Origin: Agapetus fuscipes
Lineage: Eukaryota; Arthropoda; Insecta; Trichoptera; Glossosomatidae
Assembly: GCA_951799405.1 (NCBI GenBank)
Contig: OX637342.1
Location: 5,332,001-5,396,000 of the forward strand
Direction: 5' to 3'
DNA length: 64,000 nt
The translations under genes and the position numbers were made by a program. Below the pieces are notes generated by a model. That model saw nothing but the letters and a program-made list of their open reading frames with translations. It did not search any database and was not told where the DNA came from. Position 1 is the first letter of the stretch. Each line of letters opens with the position of its first letter. Below are positions 53,331 to 64,000 of this stretch, piece after piece.

Positions 53331-53835
53331 TGGTTTCTGCTTGCGTGAATTTATTATATACATTTAATCTATGTAAGCTGTTAGATTATAATATATTGTA
53401 TTCTTACGAGCATTTTTTTTTTCATTAAAATTCTGTAAATAAACAACCATAAAACAAAGCTGAATGTTTTAGAATCATTAACAAACTTCATACCAAAACA
53501 TTTCATCATATTTCATGAAAATGCAAAATACATGTTTCATAAATTAATATCTGAAACTTTTGTAATCCTGGAAAATACACGAGGATGAAGAAGCTACATT
53601 TACTAAACATTAAAAAGCTCACGGTAGAGAAAAACTATCCGATGCTGTTAGCTTTCCATTTTCCGACAGCCATGCTGGCTTCGTAACAAGCCCCTCGGTA
53701 AATCATATTATGATATTCTCTGTAGACTGTAGGCAGAGAGAGACAAGTATTGGCCCGGCAGTAACATAGAATACATCCACTCAAAACAGCATGGATGTTT
53801 CACAGTGTACAGAATGATATATATTGTTGACATTG
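53331..53835. other. No recognised feature
   Basis: A+T-rich sequence. Confidence 0.35.
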
Positions 53836-53930
53836 GAGAGCTGCTCTCCATGATCTGTTGCCATGGTCTATTAAAGTTGGACGTTTCGACCATGCCTGTG
53901 AAAGACATCTTCAGCGTGATAATGATAAAT
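53836..53930 (-). repeat. Hammerhead-like foldback remnant
   Basis: Contains atgatctgttgccatggtct, equivalent to one arm of the 3487/21859 elements. On the minus strand ctgaaga … gtcgaaacgtcc keeps both core motifs, although the stem II arms no longer pair well. One outer arm is missing. Confidence 0.5.
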
Positions 53931-54429
53931 CAACAGGCACTTTTGCGCCTCTTACGTGGAAACCAGACTAGATCTCCTCCTATTCGATTGAAGACGCCAT
54001 CAGCACATATTTTGTGATTGGCTCAAAGTAATAATAATCGTATCTGGATAAAATTGCATTGAGTCAGTGACTTCAAGTATTTGTTGTTTTTTTTCTGGTG
54101 GACGAACAGCTAGATCTAGACTCACTGATGGGCTGGGGCAAGACCATCGAAAAAGCCTTCCGCCACAAAAAAATATAAGATTGCATCAGCGTTCTGTGAT
54201 AAGCTTCTCCGGATAGAAACGTATAAACGGAACGGGTATGAGGCTGAGTTTTTGCAATGCTCATCAACATCATCACACAATGAAGAAGCTAATCGTAGAT
54301 TTGTGGCCATTGGAACCTATTTATTATTACAGGTAAGGGCCGGCCTTACACCATTTAATAATAGTTTTTTTAAATATTTTTTTGAGAACTTATCATACAA
54401 TCTAAGATCTGTTCCTTGTAAAAAGAAGT
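53931..54429. other. No recognised feature
   Basis: Unique sequence; aggtaagggccggccttaca at about 54339 resembles family B 3' words. Confidence 0.35.
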
Positions 54430-54600
54430 AAGACTACCCTTGGTAGCTTGGAATCCCCCACTTCAACAGGAATGGTTAGCGTAGGCCGGCCCCCTTACCT
54501 GTAAAAATAAATAGGTTCACCTCACAACATGCTACCCCTTCAGGGAGAACGCGACAATAAGTTACACTATATGTGTAGCTTAATAGCGACTAAAGGCCAT
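54430..54600 (+). repeat. Family B SINE 3' half
   Basis: cttggaatcccccacttcaa … aaataaataggttcacctca … gttacactatatgtgtagctt. Head absent. Confidence 0.7.
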
Positions 54601-55239
54601 ATTCTTGAACAAAAAGCTTTTAATACGTCAACATGAAACACAGAAGCATGTTAGTTATCTCTATTTGTGATACATGGACACTTAATTCAGCAATTACTTG
54701 CTTCTGATGAATATGACTTGAATATTTTGATTCGGGTCTATTTGTGTTGCATTCCTTTCAAGGCAAGGATTTCGAGCATAAACTTGTTCCATCTAATACG
54801 ACGATATACAGTTATTGAATCTTGCAAATTTTGTATGAAAATAAAATAGCGCTTCAACCACTTTTCTCACTAGCAGGTAGTTCCTGTTAACTACTTTAAG
54901 TCGTAAAAGTAATGACAAGTGTACACTCAATGTAGAGGATTTCTTAGAACTAACTAATTATGCGCATATCAATGTAAACGCAAAATAAACGATCCGCAGT
55001 GAATTTCGTGTTATTTCAGTACAATCAACACAAAATGAATGAAATTTGCAAATGGATGTTTCTAAATGTATTTTATTTGGAAAGTTCTCAAGAATTACAA
55101 AAATATAATTGCTGTAAGAATGTTGTGATACAGGAAGATAAATTTCTCAAATATTTTTAGATAACAAGTATGATTGGAAAAAATGGTAATTTTTCATCTT
55201 TCAGTGTTGAATATTTTGAAAATAATTATTAATAGTGTG
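54601..55239. other. No recognised feature
   Basis: A+T-rich sequence. Confidence 0.35.
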
Positions 55240-55535
55240 AGCTCTGTTTCTGTTTGAATAAGACCTCAATAGCCCTCTGTGAGCTTGGTCTCCGCGGAAG
55301 AAAGCGCACATTTTCAAGCAAAACCAATTCTCAAGCAAGACCCAGTTAGTGTTTGGCTGGATGAACCTACGGTGACCAGTCTAAGATTAAGGTAGATGAT
55401 TTTTTCAATACAGCTAAGAGCATATTAAAAAAAAAAACAAAAAAATTATGTTCTGCCGGTAAAAGGTAGTGGGTTCGAAACCCACTACCTTTCAATCACG
55501 TATCCAAAGCGCTAACCACTATACTACGGACCAAA
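55240..55535 (-). repeat. Family C SINE with palindromised box B
   Basis: Diverged minus-strand copy. The box-B region has become a 31-bp palindrome: 14-bp arms (55462-55475, 55479-55492) around cga. There is a partial internal duplication (caaaaccaattctcaagcaa). Confidence 0.7.
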
Positions 55536-55587
55536 CGTGTATCCAATACCTTCACAATTTGATCAAGGCATTTTTTTCTCTGTCTTC

Positions 55588-55628
55588 CCCGTTCACCAAA
55601 TAAATCATTCTAATATTATTATTATTAC
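55588..55628 (+). repeat. Family C tail fragment
   Basis: cgttcaccaaataaatcatt … attattattattac; opposite in orientation to the copy before it. Confidence 0.65.
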
Positions 55629-55878
55629 GCATTCCCTGACTTATAGGTTGGTATGAGGCTGACCACCCATACTGTAAAAAATGGTTGACTTTGCCAATAT
55701 CACCCCTGTTAAAGGGAAGGTCAGAGTTGAGGACTAATGTTCATTTGAGATTGGGTTTTATCTTGTAGGTTCACATGCGGCATGTGTAAGCGCGAACTTA
55801 TACGTGTCTGCTTGTGTGAATGCATTTAATAAAAATCTTTAATCTAATATATCTTTGTAACTTCGATTTTAGATTCTA
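55629..55878 (+). repeat. Family A repeat
   Basis: cgcattccctgacttatagg … ttgtaacttcgattttagatt. Starts right after the ATT tail. Confidence 0.8.
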
Positions 55879-55883
55879 GACAC

Positions 55884-56035
55884 GGAGTGAATGAAAAGGA
55901 AGGGAATGTGTGAAAAAAGTGATGGATTTGATTGAATTGAGAGAAGTATGTATATCTGGATAGGAATAAATGGAGAATACTCTGCAGAATTTCTTGCCAC
56001 TCCTAGTGGCAACAGCGTTACAGTTACAGTTATAT
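55884..56035 (+). pseudogene. LINE-a 3' remnant
   Basis: aagggaatgtgtgaaaaaagtgatgg … tctgcagaatttcttgccac … gcgttacagttacagttata. C-terminal codons with frameshifts, plus 3' UTR. Confidence 0.65.
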
Positions 56036-56762
56036 CCAGGATGTTCCTAGCACCTTGTTACAATCATTATAATATGTACTTCCAGTATTGTTTTGACCTA
56101 TTTCAAGATTCAAACAGTGACTCAACCTTGACCCGACCTCCTCGATTAATCATATCGTTAACCGGCGAAATGTTAATGATTAATTAATGCAAAGCCTTAA
56201 TAAAATTATAACGGCAAATAACTAATTATTATTAATCAGAATAACGTAGAATTACCTTCCCGGAAGGACCAGAAACAATTGAATAATTTTCATATTTAAA
56301 CGTAAAGAAAATTTATTCGCTTATAAAATTGAATATTTTAAAATCGATTTTAAGAATTCTGTGCTTAGCGTTATTTTAAATTTTATATGTGTAAATGTTA
56401 ATTTTATTTTTATTTTTAGTGCTATTTTTGTTCAAGGACCTCCCACAAACTTGATGGTCATTTTAAAGGCTTAGTTTAAGCAAAATTCATTTTTAATAGA
56501 TGGATGAACCTTTGTGGCAGCTATTTAAACTGGTGAACAAATCCGATGAAAATCAAGTCATAATATTACTTTATATTAATTAATCTTACTTACAACGAAA
56601 CCTTAAATACCTTTAAAATTTATAAATACGTATTGAATTTAAAAGAAAATAAGGAAAAAGAGAAAAAGAGAGAAAGGACGACTAAAAAAATTTGGTTTCA
56701 GTAATAAATCATTTTGGAGAAATAGTGAAAGAAAAAGATATTCAGAAATAATGTAGAAAAAT
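56036..56762. other. No recognised feature
   Basis: A+T-rich sequence. Confidence 0.35.
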
Positions 56763-57205
56763 GTCAACGACGATACCATGTTGAAAGCACCGGTTCTCAT
56801 CAGATCACCGAAGTTAAGCAACATTGGGCGCGAAGAGTACGTGGATGGGTGACCGCTCAGGTATACCGCGTTTCGTAGGCATTTCTTAGACCGGTCCGTA
56901 GTCCAGTGGCAACACTTCGGACTCGTAAATGGAAGGTTGTGGATTCGGATTCCGGCGGAGCACAAAAAAGTATACCACTTATATGAATTCTAATATGCTC
57001 TTAGCTGGGTTAATTTTTTTTCATAAAACCTTTACTAAAGACCGGTCACTCAAAAGTCCATCCAGCCTAACAGCAACTGGGTCTGGCTTGAGTATCGGTG
57101 CTTTGTAGCAAAGACCAAGCTCGTTAACACCTCTGCGGCACTAAAACAAGTGTCATAGACCCCTAGAGTCTTTAGAAACTAGGGAGTCTCCCGCATTAAA
57201 TTTCT
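56763..57205 (+). mobile_element. Family C SINE, full 5S head + tRNA unit + ctgcggcac end
   Basis: 56763-56881 is a complete 5S-like head (gtcaacgacgataccatg, accggttctcatcagatcac, gtggatgggtgaccgc, cgtttcgtaggc). The tRNA unit follows with intact box A (tagtccagtgg) and box B (ggattcggattcc). The 3' end is ctctgcggcactaaaacaag plus the inverted pair ccctagagtc / gaaactaggg. It keeps cagatcac, which 36733 has partly lost. Confidence 0.9.
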
Positions 57206-57227
57206 TTAAATAATTAAAAAAATAAAA

Positions 57228-57372
57228 TGTAAAAGATGTAAATGTATGAAAAAGTGATAAATATGAATGAATTGAAAGAGGTATGGAATGAAGGGATGAA
57301 ACGGAGGCAACTCTGCAGAAGTTTTCACAGCCCCCAGCGGTTTTGCGACAAAGTTACGGTAACGGTTTTTTT
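57228..57372 (+). pseudogene. LINE-a 3' remnant
   Basis: aatgtatgaaaaagtgataa … gaattgaaagaggtatgg … caactctgcagaagttttca … gacaaagttacggtaacgg: C-terminal codons and 3' UTR of LINE-a. Confidence 0.65.
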
Positions 57373-57737
57373 TTCAAAATATTGCTTCACAGACATTTTC
57401 TTTATTTTGTGGGTACAAAAGGTTTTTCTTCAATCTTCTCGTATTACGCTGAAAAAGGGTTGCTGCCAATTTATAGGTTTCATAAATCATATAAGGCTAT
57501 CAAAACAAATATAAATTGTTATTCAATAACACATTAATAAAATAATTACACACGAAGACAATTAAATTAATTGTGCTTTAGGTTGTTTCAGTTATTTATT
57601 GTTGAAACGATTTATACCTTATAGTTACGCTGTAGAGCGTTCAAATAGTAGACAGGAACAAAACATTCAACAGTAGAACATATAAAATCTTTTGACTTGG
57701 AATATCTGCGATAATAAAGAAAAAATACACTAACCCC
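57373..57737. other. No recognised feature
   Basis: A+T-rich sequence. Confidence 0.35.
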
Positions 57738-57980
57738 TTCTAATCTAATCTAAGTAGCAAAGATATGTAACATTAGATATTCATATTACCGATATGCATT
57801 CTTATAAGCAGACACGTTTAAGTTCGCGCTTGCACGTGCCAAATGCGAACCTACGACATAAAGACCCAAATCTCAAATAAACATACACCCTGCATCTCTT
57901 ACCAACCTTTCCTGAAACAGGGGTGACACTGGCAAAGTGAACTATTTTCTACAGCATGGCCGCATACCAACCTTTATCAC
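57738..57980 (-). repeat. Family A repeat, period-5
   Basis: (AATCT)n at left; head gccgcataccaacctttatc lost its last bases. Confidence 0.8.
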
Positions 57981-57984
57981 CTTA

Positions 57985-58330
57985 TCTTTTACAATGTATC
58001 AAATTAAATGTTCCAACGCGAAGATTTAGAATAAATGAATTGCTCTCTCTCAACTTTCACACTTCAAATTTAGGATACTATTCTCCTATTAACAGAATGT
58101 GTCGTCTTATAAATTCTTCATCTCATCTAGATTTATGCGGCATGAGCCTGTCTTAATTCCGTAGAGCTTTGTTTTGCTGAGGAAAGTACAGGTATTTATT
58201 TGACTGTGCTATTATGTTATATTAATCCTTGAATTATATTGTTTTCTTTGTCATTCTTTGTAATTACCTTGTCATAAAATTATGTAATTGGACTATTATG
58301 TCCGTTAATAAAATATGAAATAAAAAATAA
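57985..58330 (+). pseudogene. LINE ORF2 end (INRMCRL-type), copy 2
   Basis: Encodes FRINELLSLNFHTSNLGYY, SPINRMCRLINSSSHLDLCG, MSLS stop, then the 3' UTR shared with 38245 and a (TAAA)n-like end. It starts within the region corresponding to the family A head of the preceding repeat. Confidence 0.75.
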
Positions 58331-59047
58331 ATAAAAAAAGGGTTGAATTTTTCACCCTGTTCAAAGTCAGGCTTTCATGGACTTGGTATCCATAGATGAC
58401 TCCACAGATGAAAAACTGTGACGCCACAAGACCGAATTGCTAGGGTAACGGCCTTTTTTTGGCTATCGGCTTTCAAGAATCCTAATCACATCGACCAGTG
58501 GAATTTTCACGCCGGGAAATATGCTTCCTGAAAATTTTGTTAGGGCTCATTCTAAATAACAGTCTAAGATGGACTGTTTTTAAAAGCTCTGAAATATATA
58601 CTATATTTTTTCGGATCGGTATCAAAACCATGCAAACTAAACAGCATTCGTTTTCTTGTTCTAACACTCATAAAAATGCTTTCACATGATTTGAAATGGA
58701 TACAGTGCCTTTTTTCTACATAAAAGTTTCACGTCCATCCACTTTAATACGGCCACATGTTGACCTAAAGGTAAAGTGATAAATGTACCAAAAAAAGTCC
58801 GCACGTATGACGTCACAATTTTACAAATATGTCTCAAATCATCCCGGAGTATTACAAGAACATCTTTTACAAATATTTCAGCCCCTCATGTATGGAAAAG
58901 GGATCATATGTACAAGGTTGGCAGAGTGAACCCTTCTTTGGAAATGTCAGAGCAGACTTATTTCTTGTTGTAAAGGCTCTATCTGCACCTGTCAACTTTT
59001 TGACTCTGAATTCATGAATATTTTACATCCAGCCGAAGATTTTATGA
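58331..59047. other. No recognised feature
   Basis: Unique sequence. The short frame at 58829-59017 has no supporting domain. Confidence 0.35.
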
Positions 59048-59049
59048 TA

Positions 59050-59631
59050 TCGATGGTTAAAAGGCAGTGGGGCATAAGCGACATTTTGGTCAAAAATGAG
59101 TTATGACTGCTATCCTAGTTGAAATTTTCCGCTTTTTCTAATGCGTTTACTCCCATAGCTTTACGATGATTTTTGTGTTGTGTATGCCCAAGCAAACAAC
59201 TGCGTAGTCGAAGTATGCCCAAGCAAACAACTGCGTAGTCGAAGTATGCCCAAGCAAACAACTGCGTAGTCGAAGTATGCCCAAGCAAACAACTGCGTAG
59301 TCGAAGTATGCCCAAGCAAACAACTGCGTAGTCGAAGTATGCCCAAGCAAACAACTGCGTAGTCGAAGTATGCCCAAGCAAACAACTGCGTAGTCGAAGT
59401 ATGGTTTTGTGTAACCGAACAAGATTTTGTCCTAAAGGCGCTTGTGACAAAAAAAATTGTAAAACAAAATTAATAGGAATGCCAATAAATGCCATTTTAG
59501 AGCTGTTTTGATTTTAACGATATGATAAAAATAAAAAAGTTATGCCATTTTTCTGCAATCTCAAACTTTAAACTGCTCTCCTGAACAATTCAGATTATGC
59601 CGCTTATGCCCTACTGCCTTTCAACCGTCGA
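59050..59631. mobile_element. TIR element flanked by TA, copy 2, with expanded 31-bp repeat
   Basis: Ends tcgatggttaaaaggcagt and actgcctttcaaccgtcga, continuing inward with ggggcataagcg / cgcttatgccc; TA on both sides (59048-59049, 59632-59633). Interior matches 6317-7021 (gcttgtgac, cgatatgataa, ttttctgcaatctcaaactt). No transposase. Confidence 0.85.
59183..59399. repeat. Minisatellite, 7 x 31 bp
   Basis: Seven identical tatgcccaagcaaacaactg-containing units start every 31 bp from 59183. The sister element at 6317 has a single, slightly different unit (tatgcccaagcaaaacactg), so the array grew inside this copy. Because 31 is not a multiple of 3, it creates spurious long minus-strand frames. 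Confidence 0.98.
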
Positions 59632-59799
59632 TATGAATTCCAATACAAAATATCTAATACAAAAATGAAAATGAAAATGCAACCTGATGTGTATACATAA
59701 TATGTGTCTTGAAATTTGATAAAAAAAAAATGAATGAAAATAATTTAACTCAAAGTTACAATGGTTTGTAATGGATTCCTCAACAAAATTCTATGTGCT

Positions 59800-59990
59800 C
59801 AATTCCCGGTGGAGCACAAAAATGTTTTTTTTTCAATTGTACTTTTTTTTAATCTGCCTTTATCGAAAGATCGGTATAATTTTTCATACAGCCTTTCAGT
59901 AACTGGGTTTTTCTTGTAAATTTTTCGTTTAGTAGCAACTGCCAAGCTTGCAAAGGGCTCTTGAGAAAACACTCACACCAAAGTTAAAAT
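59800..59990 (+). repeat. Family C SINE, diverged
   Basis: cccggtggagcacaaaaatg … cagtaactgggtttttcttg … agggctcttgag. The tRNA head is reduced to its last bases. Confidence 0.65.
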
Positions 59991-60027
59991 TTTTAGGCTG
60001 CTATTGAGTTTTTAAAATATCAAACTT

Positions 60028-60140
60028 TCACGTGCAGCATGTGTAAGCGCGAACTTGTACGTGTCTGCTTGTGAAAATGCATGTAATGTGAATCTCCAAT
60101 GTAAAATATCTTTACAACTTGGATTAGATTAGATGAGATT
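60028..60140 (+). repeat. Family A 3' half, period-5
   Basis: acgtgcagcatgtgtaagcgcgaacttgta … gattagattagatgagatt. Confidence 0.75.
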
Positions 60141-60475
60141 ATAAATTTTTATAATATTTTCGATTGGGTTCCAAGTTCAGAATAAGGCTAGACAAAAGAT
60201 TTCTACCATCTGCTATGTTGCTAAGAATTTCGTTAACATTTCTTCTCTCAGATCATTACCATATATAAAAATTAATTACGCTCATTTTGTGGTACATTTT
60301 TACAATCAGTTTGACCATAATTCCTCCGCACATATGCATTAAGCTTATCTCCTCTATTTGTAGAGGGCATTTATTGCCCGTTTTACCATTCCGAAAAGGT
60401 CTATATCTATCTTACAAGATATCCTCTGTCTGCCTTAACTCTACGATGGAAGACCTTGACTAATCATAAGCGTAA
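60141..60475. other. No recognised feature
   Basis: A+T-rich sequence. Confidence 0.35.
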
Positions 60476-60712
60476 TATTTTTTTTTTAAATAGATTTGTG
60501 AAGAGGAATGCAATTCACCAATCTATTTTGCCTGGCCAGTTGTCTTTATACGAAAGCGGAAGCTTGTGTGCATGCAATGGCATCTGTTGAACAAGGGTCG
60601 AAGTTATGGTCAAAAGGCCAGTCGTGATTCGAACCAACGTTATTCTGTTCCAAATACGCTAGTCAAGAACAGTGACTTGACGCCCTCGCCATAGCAGCGA
60701 CTAAACTATGTT
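60476..60712 (-). repeat. Family D tRNA-derived SINE, copy 3 (full)
   Basis: Minus strand: head gtcgctgctatggcgagggc, gtcaagtcactg, box B ggttcgaatcacg, body to caaaatagattggtgaattg, then poly-A (poly-T at 60478-60486). Confidence 0.75.
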
Positions 60713-61689
60713 CATTCTGTTGCGAATGTGTAATTGTGTGTCTGTGTGAGTTGGTGTGAATGTGGCTGTGTAAGTTTGTGAAGTCTCTAGATTCTAAATA
60801 GATTATTCTGGCAAAATCTAGCTTGTTCCAGTTCCCATTGTTTCTAGAACAATCCTTATGCCTGCTTTAAAAAAGGCCAAAGCTGCCTGCGGCTTAAGAC
60901 TTGTATCTAACCTGTCGAGTAATAAAGTTCAAAAGCCACTCTGTGTACGTATCGTATGTGAACTGTAGATACCATGTCGAGACAGGTGTGTCTGACTTTA
61001 TGATAATTATACTTCCCGTAAATTTTTATGAAAAGGCTCAACAATAATACGAGCACACACAAATAATATACATTTTATAATTAGGCAAGATGCATCACAT
61101 TTGTTTACAAAAAATTAGCAGAAATAAACGAACATGTACAAATACATTTTTTTAAATATGACAGAAGAAATTTTAGCGACACTAGGTACTACATTCTTAT
61201 AACTAAGGAAAAATATTCTTATAACTAACTTATTGTAAGTGACTGCAAAATACACTACGCATGTATGATACAAAACATTAAATTAAGCAACGATAAACAG
61301 ACATTTATTTAGGGAATTGAAATTTTTACTATGACAAATTAAATGTTAAAAGAAAATCATGTAAGTACTGCATTCGTTGAAATAGTTTTGATATTGTATT
61401 AGTAGGTTTTTTTCTATCACGCCAAGAAAAAATTGGAAACAATTTTTCGGGTGTTAAAAGTCTGAGACCTGCGTAGATTTCGTAGGGTTACGAAGCACAC
61501 TTTTTCCACCTTACAAGATACGGCCTCTAGGCTCGATTAGCGCGATTCTGAGAAGCCCAGAAAGAGATTGCAGAGATGACATGTGCCCAGCCTACGTGGA
61601 AATCCAATAAGATAAATGTCATGTGATCTGTGCTATATGTATTTACAGCCCACCTAGAAAATTGGTTATTTTTTCTCTCTCTACTTTAT
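60713..61689. other. No recognised feature
   Basis: GT-rich patch at 60720-60780; the rest is A+T-rich. No shared repeat. Confidence 0.35.
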
Positions 61690-61740
61690 GAAATACTAGC
61701 AGTACCCGGCGTGTTTCACTACGCCATTTGGGCATGTGGT
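61690..61740. repeat. Fragment of a common invertebrate repeat
   Basis: actagcagtacccggcgtgt … cactacgccatttgg is a pattern recalled from many insect genomes as a transposon end. Only one copy here. Confidence 0.35.
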
Positions 61741-61967
61741 ATCAATTTTTTTCTACAGATAAAAGAGGAAACAACAGGATCAAAAAAAAAAGTGTGCTAA
61801 TCGGAATCAAGCTTCACACAATTTATCTCTAGGTTAATCTTCACGTTTTCTAAAAAAAAAGGTCTAGGTACAACTGTTAAGCAGCAGAGCCAAGCATAGG
61901 GAAAATCGATTGCGGTGCTCCATTTATATTTAAGATAAAAAAAAATCGGCTATGTAACGTCACTCAT

Positions 61968-62215
61968 ATAATCTATTCTAAGTTGCATGGATATAATTGT
62001 TACATTTGGAATTCACATTAAGTGCATGCCCACAAGCAGACACGTATAAGTTCACACTTGCACATTCTGCGTGTGAACCTACAACATAAAAACCCAAATC
62101 TCAAATGAACATACACCCTGCAACTCTTTGCTGACCTTCCCTGAAACAGGGGTGACATTGGCAGAGTGAACCATTTTCTATTTATAGTTGGTCAGATGCA
62201 TATTGACCTATACAA
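61968..62215 (-). repeat. Family A repeat
   Basis: ctattctaagttgcatggat … tttatagttggtcagatgca; head diverged. Confidence 0.8.
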
Positions 62216-62967
62216 GAAAAGAATATAAACAATAAATTAAATTTTATAATCATACAATTAAAGAACTAATCTATAAAATTCACTATACTCTTTGAGCAAA
62301 GTGAAGAAATAAATGTATTCCAAACAATCAGGAATATTTTTCAATGTAACCGCACTGTGAAACGTATGCAGTTGGGGAAAATGCTTCATACAATATGATG
62401 CACTTAAGTGTTTTTTCAACTATCTCCATAAAAGTGTTTAATTTATGTTGAATTTTTGACTCCCTGTCCTGTCTTTATCCCGGCCAAGTGAATTCACATT
62501 TTTTCCCCACATTTAAAATGTGCTCTATCCATTATTTCAATAAGTGAAAGTTTTAGGTAGTGCACACGGAACATTTTCTATTGATAACAAAATTGTAAGT
62601 CGCACGGCCGGGTTAGGTAAAAGGCAAACATTTTGTTTATCTTGGTTGCTTTGGACCATTGTCACATAGAAGAAAGACGTTTAACCGCCGAGAAAAAAAC
62701 GATCTTTAAATTTGTGGTGAGTATATCATTTTACAGAAATGCGTTTTTTGAAAAAACAACTATATTATGTATATTTTAATTAAAAGTATGTTTCAATAAA
62801 AGGTTTTAATAATAATAATATATTTCAATATGGTCTTCTAGTTGTGACCTACGAACTTTCGTTTATCGTATTTTTTATAAGTGCGGGATATAAAAGCTTC
62901 TTACATTTCTAAAATTCAACTTGGAATACTTGAATAACATTTTTTAATTTGGAACTTTTGTCTAGGC
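62216..62967. other. No recognised feature
   Basis: A+T-rich sequence. Confidence 0.35.
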
Positions 62968-63510
62968 CAGGGATCGGCAACCTTTTGAGTCGGAAGAGCC
63001 AAAAATTACAAATTTCAAAGTTTTTCCTTGACTTATAGGTTGGTATGAGGCTGACCACCCATACTGTAAAAAATGGTTCACTTTGCCAATATCGCCCCTG
63101 TTTCAGGGAAGGTCGGCAAGAGTTGCAGGGCTTATGTTCATTTAAGATTGGGTTTTTATATTGTAGTTCCACATGCGGTATGTTCCATTATGCGTGTCTG
63201 CTTATGGGAATGCATTTGATGTGAATCTCAAATGATACATATCTTATTTTGGATTTGGATTTGTAAAGAGCCACAAATGTTTTCTTGCCAACAATAAATA
63301 GCGTCGAAGATAGCGGGCGGGGGGAGGGTGGGGGGTGAAAAGCGAGTACAAGTAGCGGAGAGATCGTTAATCGATTTAGAACGATTTAGTTTTTTTCGAT
63401 CAGAAGTATAATTCTGTGTTTTTTTTATATTTGCGTATGAAGCTAAAGAGCCGTAACTTCACACCCAAAGAGCCGCATGTGGCTGGTGAGCCGCAGGTTG
63501 CTTACCCCTA
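62968..63510. mobile_element. hAT-type element with ggcaacctttt / aggttgc ends, split by family A
   Basis: Left cagggatcggcaacctttt, right gagccgcaggttgcttacccc with agagccgcatgtggctgg inside: the sequence style of a widespread hAT non-autonomous group. The target duplication is not preserved. A family A repeat sits inside. A G-rich patch (63316-63336) lies in the middle. Confidence 0.65.
63025..63255 (+). repeat. Family A repeat inside the hAT-type element
   Basis: tttccttgacttatagg … gatacatatcttattttgg; younger than its host element. Confidence 0.8.
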
Positions 63511-63545
63511 ACCAAACCGATATCGATCCACCATATTTGTAAAAA

Positions 63546-63770
63546 GTCCGGTCTATAGCTTAGTTGGTAGAGTAACTGCATTCCATGCCGAGATCTCGAG
63601 TAAGAATCCCACTGAAGTTGTCAGAAATTATTTCTCGTTTCAGTGTTTATTTCTAACCCAAAATAAAATACCGGCAAGGCTTACTCAGCCTTCATAAGAA
63701 ATGAGTGTCAAGCCACTCAGGAGCTGAATAACATCTATTTCAAGTTGGCGTAAAGTAAAAGTTACTGGGT
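63546..63770 (+). repeat. Family B tRNA-derived SINE, 3'-truncated
   Basis: Box A good (tagcttagttggtagagta), box B damaged (cgagtaagaatccc). The body breaks off at agttggcgtaaagt. Confidence 0.75.
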
Positions 63771-63774
63771 TGTT

Positions 63775-63915
63775 CATTTTAGATTTGGATTTACAATTGT
63801 GAGTAGGTACACATGCAGCATTTGTAAGCGTGAACTTACATGTGTCTACTTGTGAGCATGCATTTTATATGAATCTTTAATGTAAATGTATATTTGCAAC
63901 TAAGATTATGTATTG
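63775..63915 (+). repeat. Family A 3' half
   Basis: ttcattttagatttggattt … gcaactaagattatg. Begins where the family B copy breaks off, so the two may have recombined or inserted at one site. Confidence 0.7.
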
Positions 63916-64000
63916 TAGTTGAATATAATGGTCTTCTTCTATTGGGTGGTTTCAAAATTTACCGACCTCGTTGCTGAAATATTGAGAATTGAGAACCATT

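Noticed and set aside
58829..59017. 62-codon frame
   Set aside because: Open only by chance length; no domain and no splice signals.
59183..59399. CRISPR-like array
   Set aside because: Units are contiguous without spacers and sit in a eukaryotic TIR element.
59115..59495. 126-codon minus-strand repetitive protein
   Set aside because: Produced by seven identical 31-bp units read through all three frames; the sister element lacks the array.

Overview
The window is nuclear DNA of an arthropod, most likely an insect. It is A+T-rich, has spliceosomal exons with large introns, carries 5S-rRNA-like sequence of arthropod type, and is crowded with eukaryotic mobile elements. No bacterial, phage or CRISPR feature is present. 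The lineage within insects cannot be settled from what is visible.

Only one host gene is supported: two phase-0 coding exons on the + strand (19394-19672 and 32671-32874) of a membrane-anchored short-chain dehydrogenase resembling D-beta-hydroxybutyrate dehydrogenase / 17-beta-HSD2-like proteins. They are separated by a 13-kb intron; the 3' exons lie beyond the window, so the next intron is longer than 31 kb. A possible promoter with a non-coding first exon lies near 13.65 kb. Nearly everything else is intron or flank filled with repeats.

The most striking element is a young Ty3-type LTR retrotransposon (23562-27596) in sense orientation inside the 13-kb intron. Its only gene is a 771-residue Gag-like protein combining an N-terminal SAP domain, coiled coil, retrotransposon capsid region, CCHC knuckle, second coiled coil, a TARG1/OARD1-like macro (ADP-ribose-binding) domain and a C-terminal CCCH zinc finger. 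There is no protease, reverse transcriptase, RNase H or integrase; the stop codon lies in the polypurine tract, directly against the 3' LTR. It must move in trans.

Other mobile DNA: repeat family A (about 35 copies), which is also the 3' end of a LINE and so looks like a SINE/LINE pair; tRNA-derived SINE families B, D and E; family C, a SINE with a tRNA-like promoter that in three copies carries a 5S rRNA head; two LINE subfamilies plus CR1/L2-like LINE ends; several 8-bp-TSD DNA transposons; TA-flanked TIR elements; foldback MITEs (M, G); and foldback elements with hammerhead-ribozyme-like cores, one flanked by a 14-bp target duplication. Satellite-like arrays include 3 x 192 bp (4.9 kb), 7 x 31 bp (59.2 kb), a degenerate array at 15.6-16.4 kb, and an array at 46.2-47.1 kb carrying seven near-identical X-box-like palindromes. 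Nested insertions (SINE in TIR element, LINE end in SINE, transposon in SINE) give relative ages.
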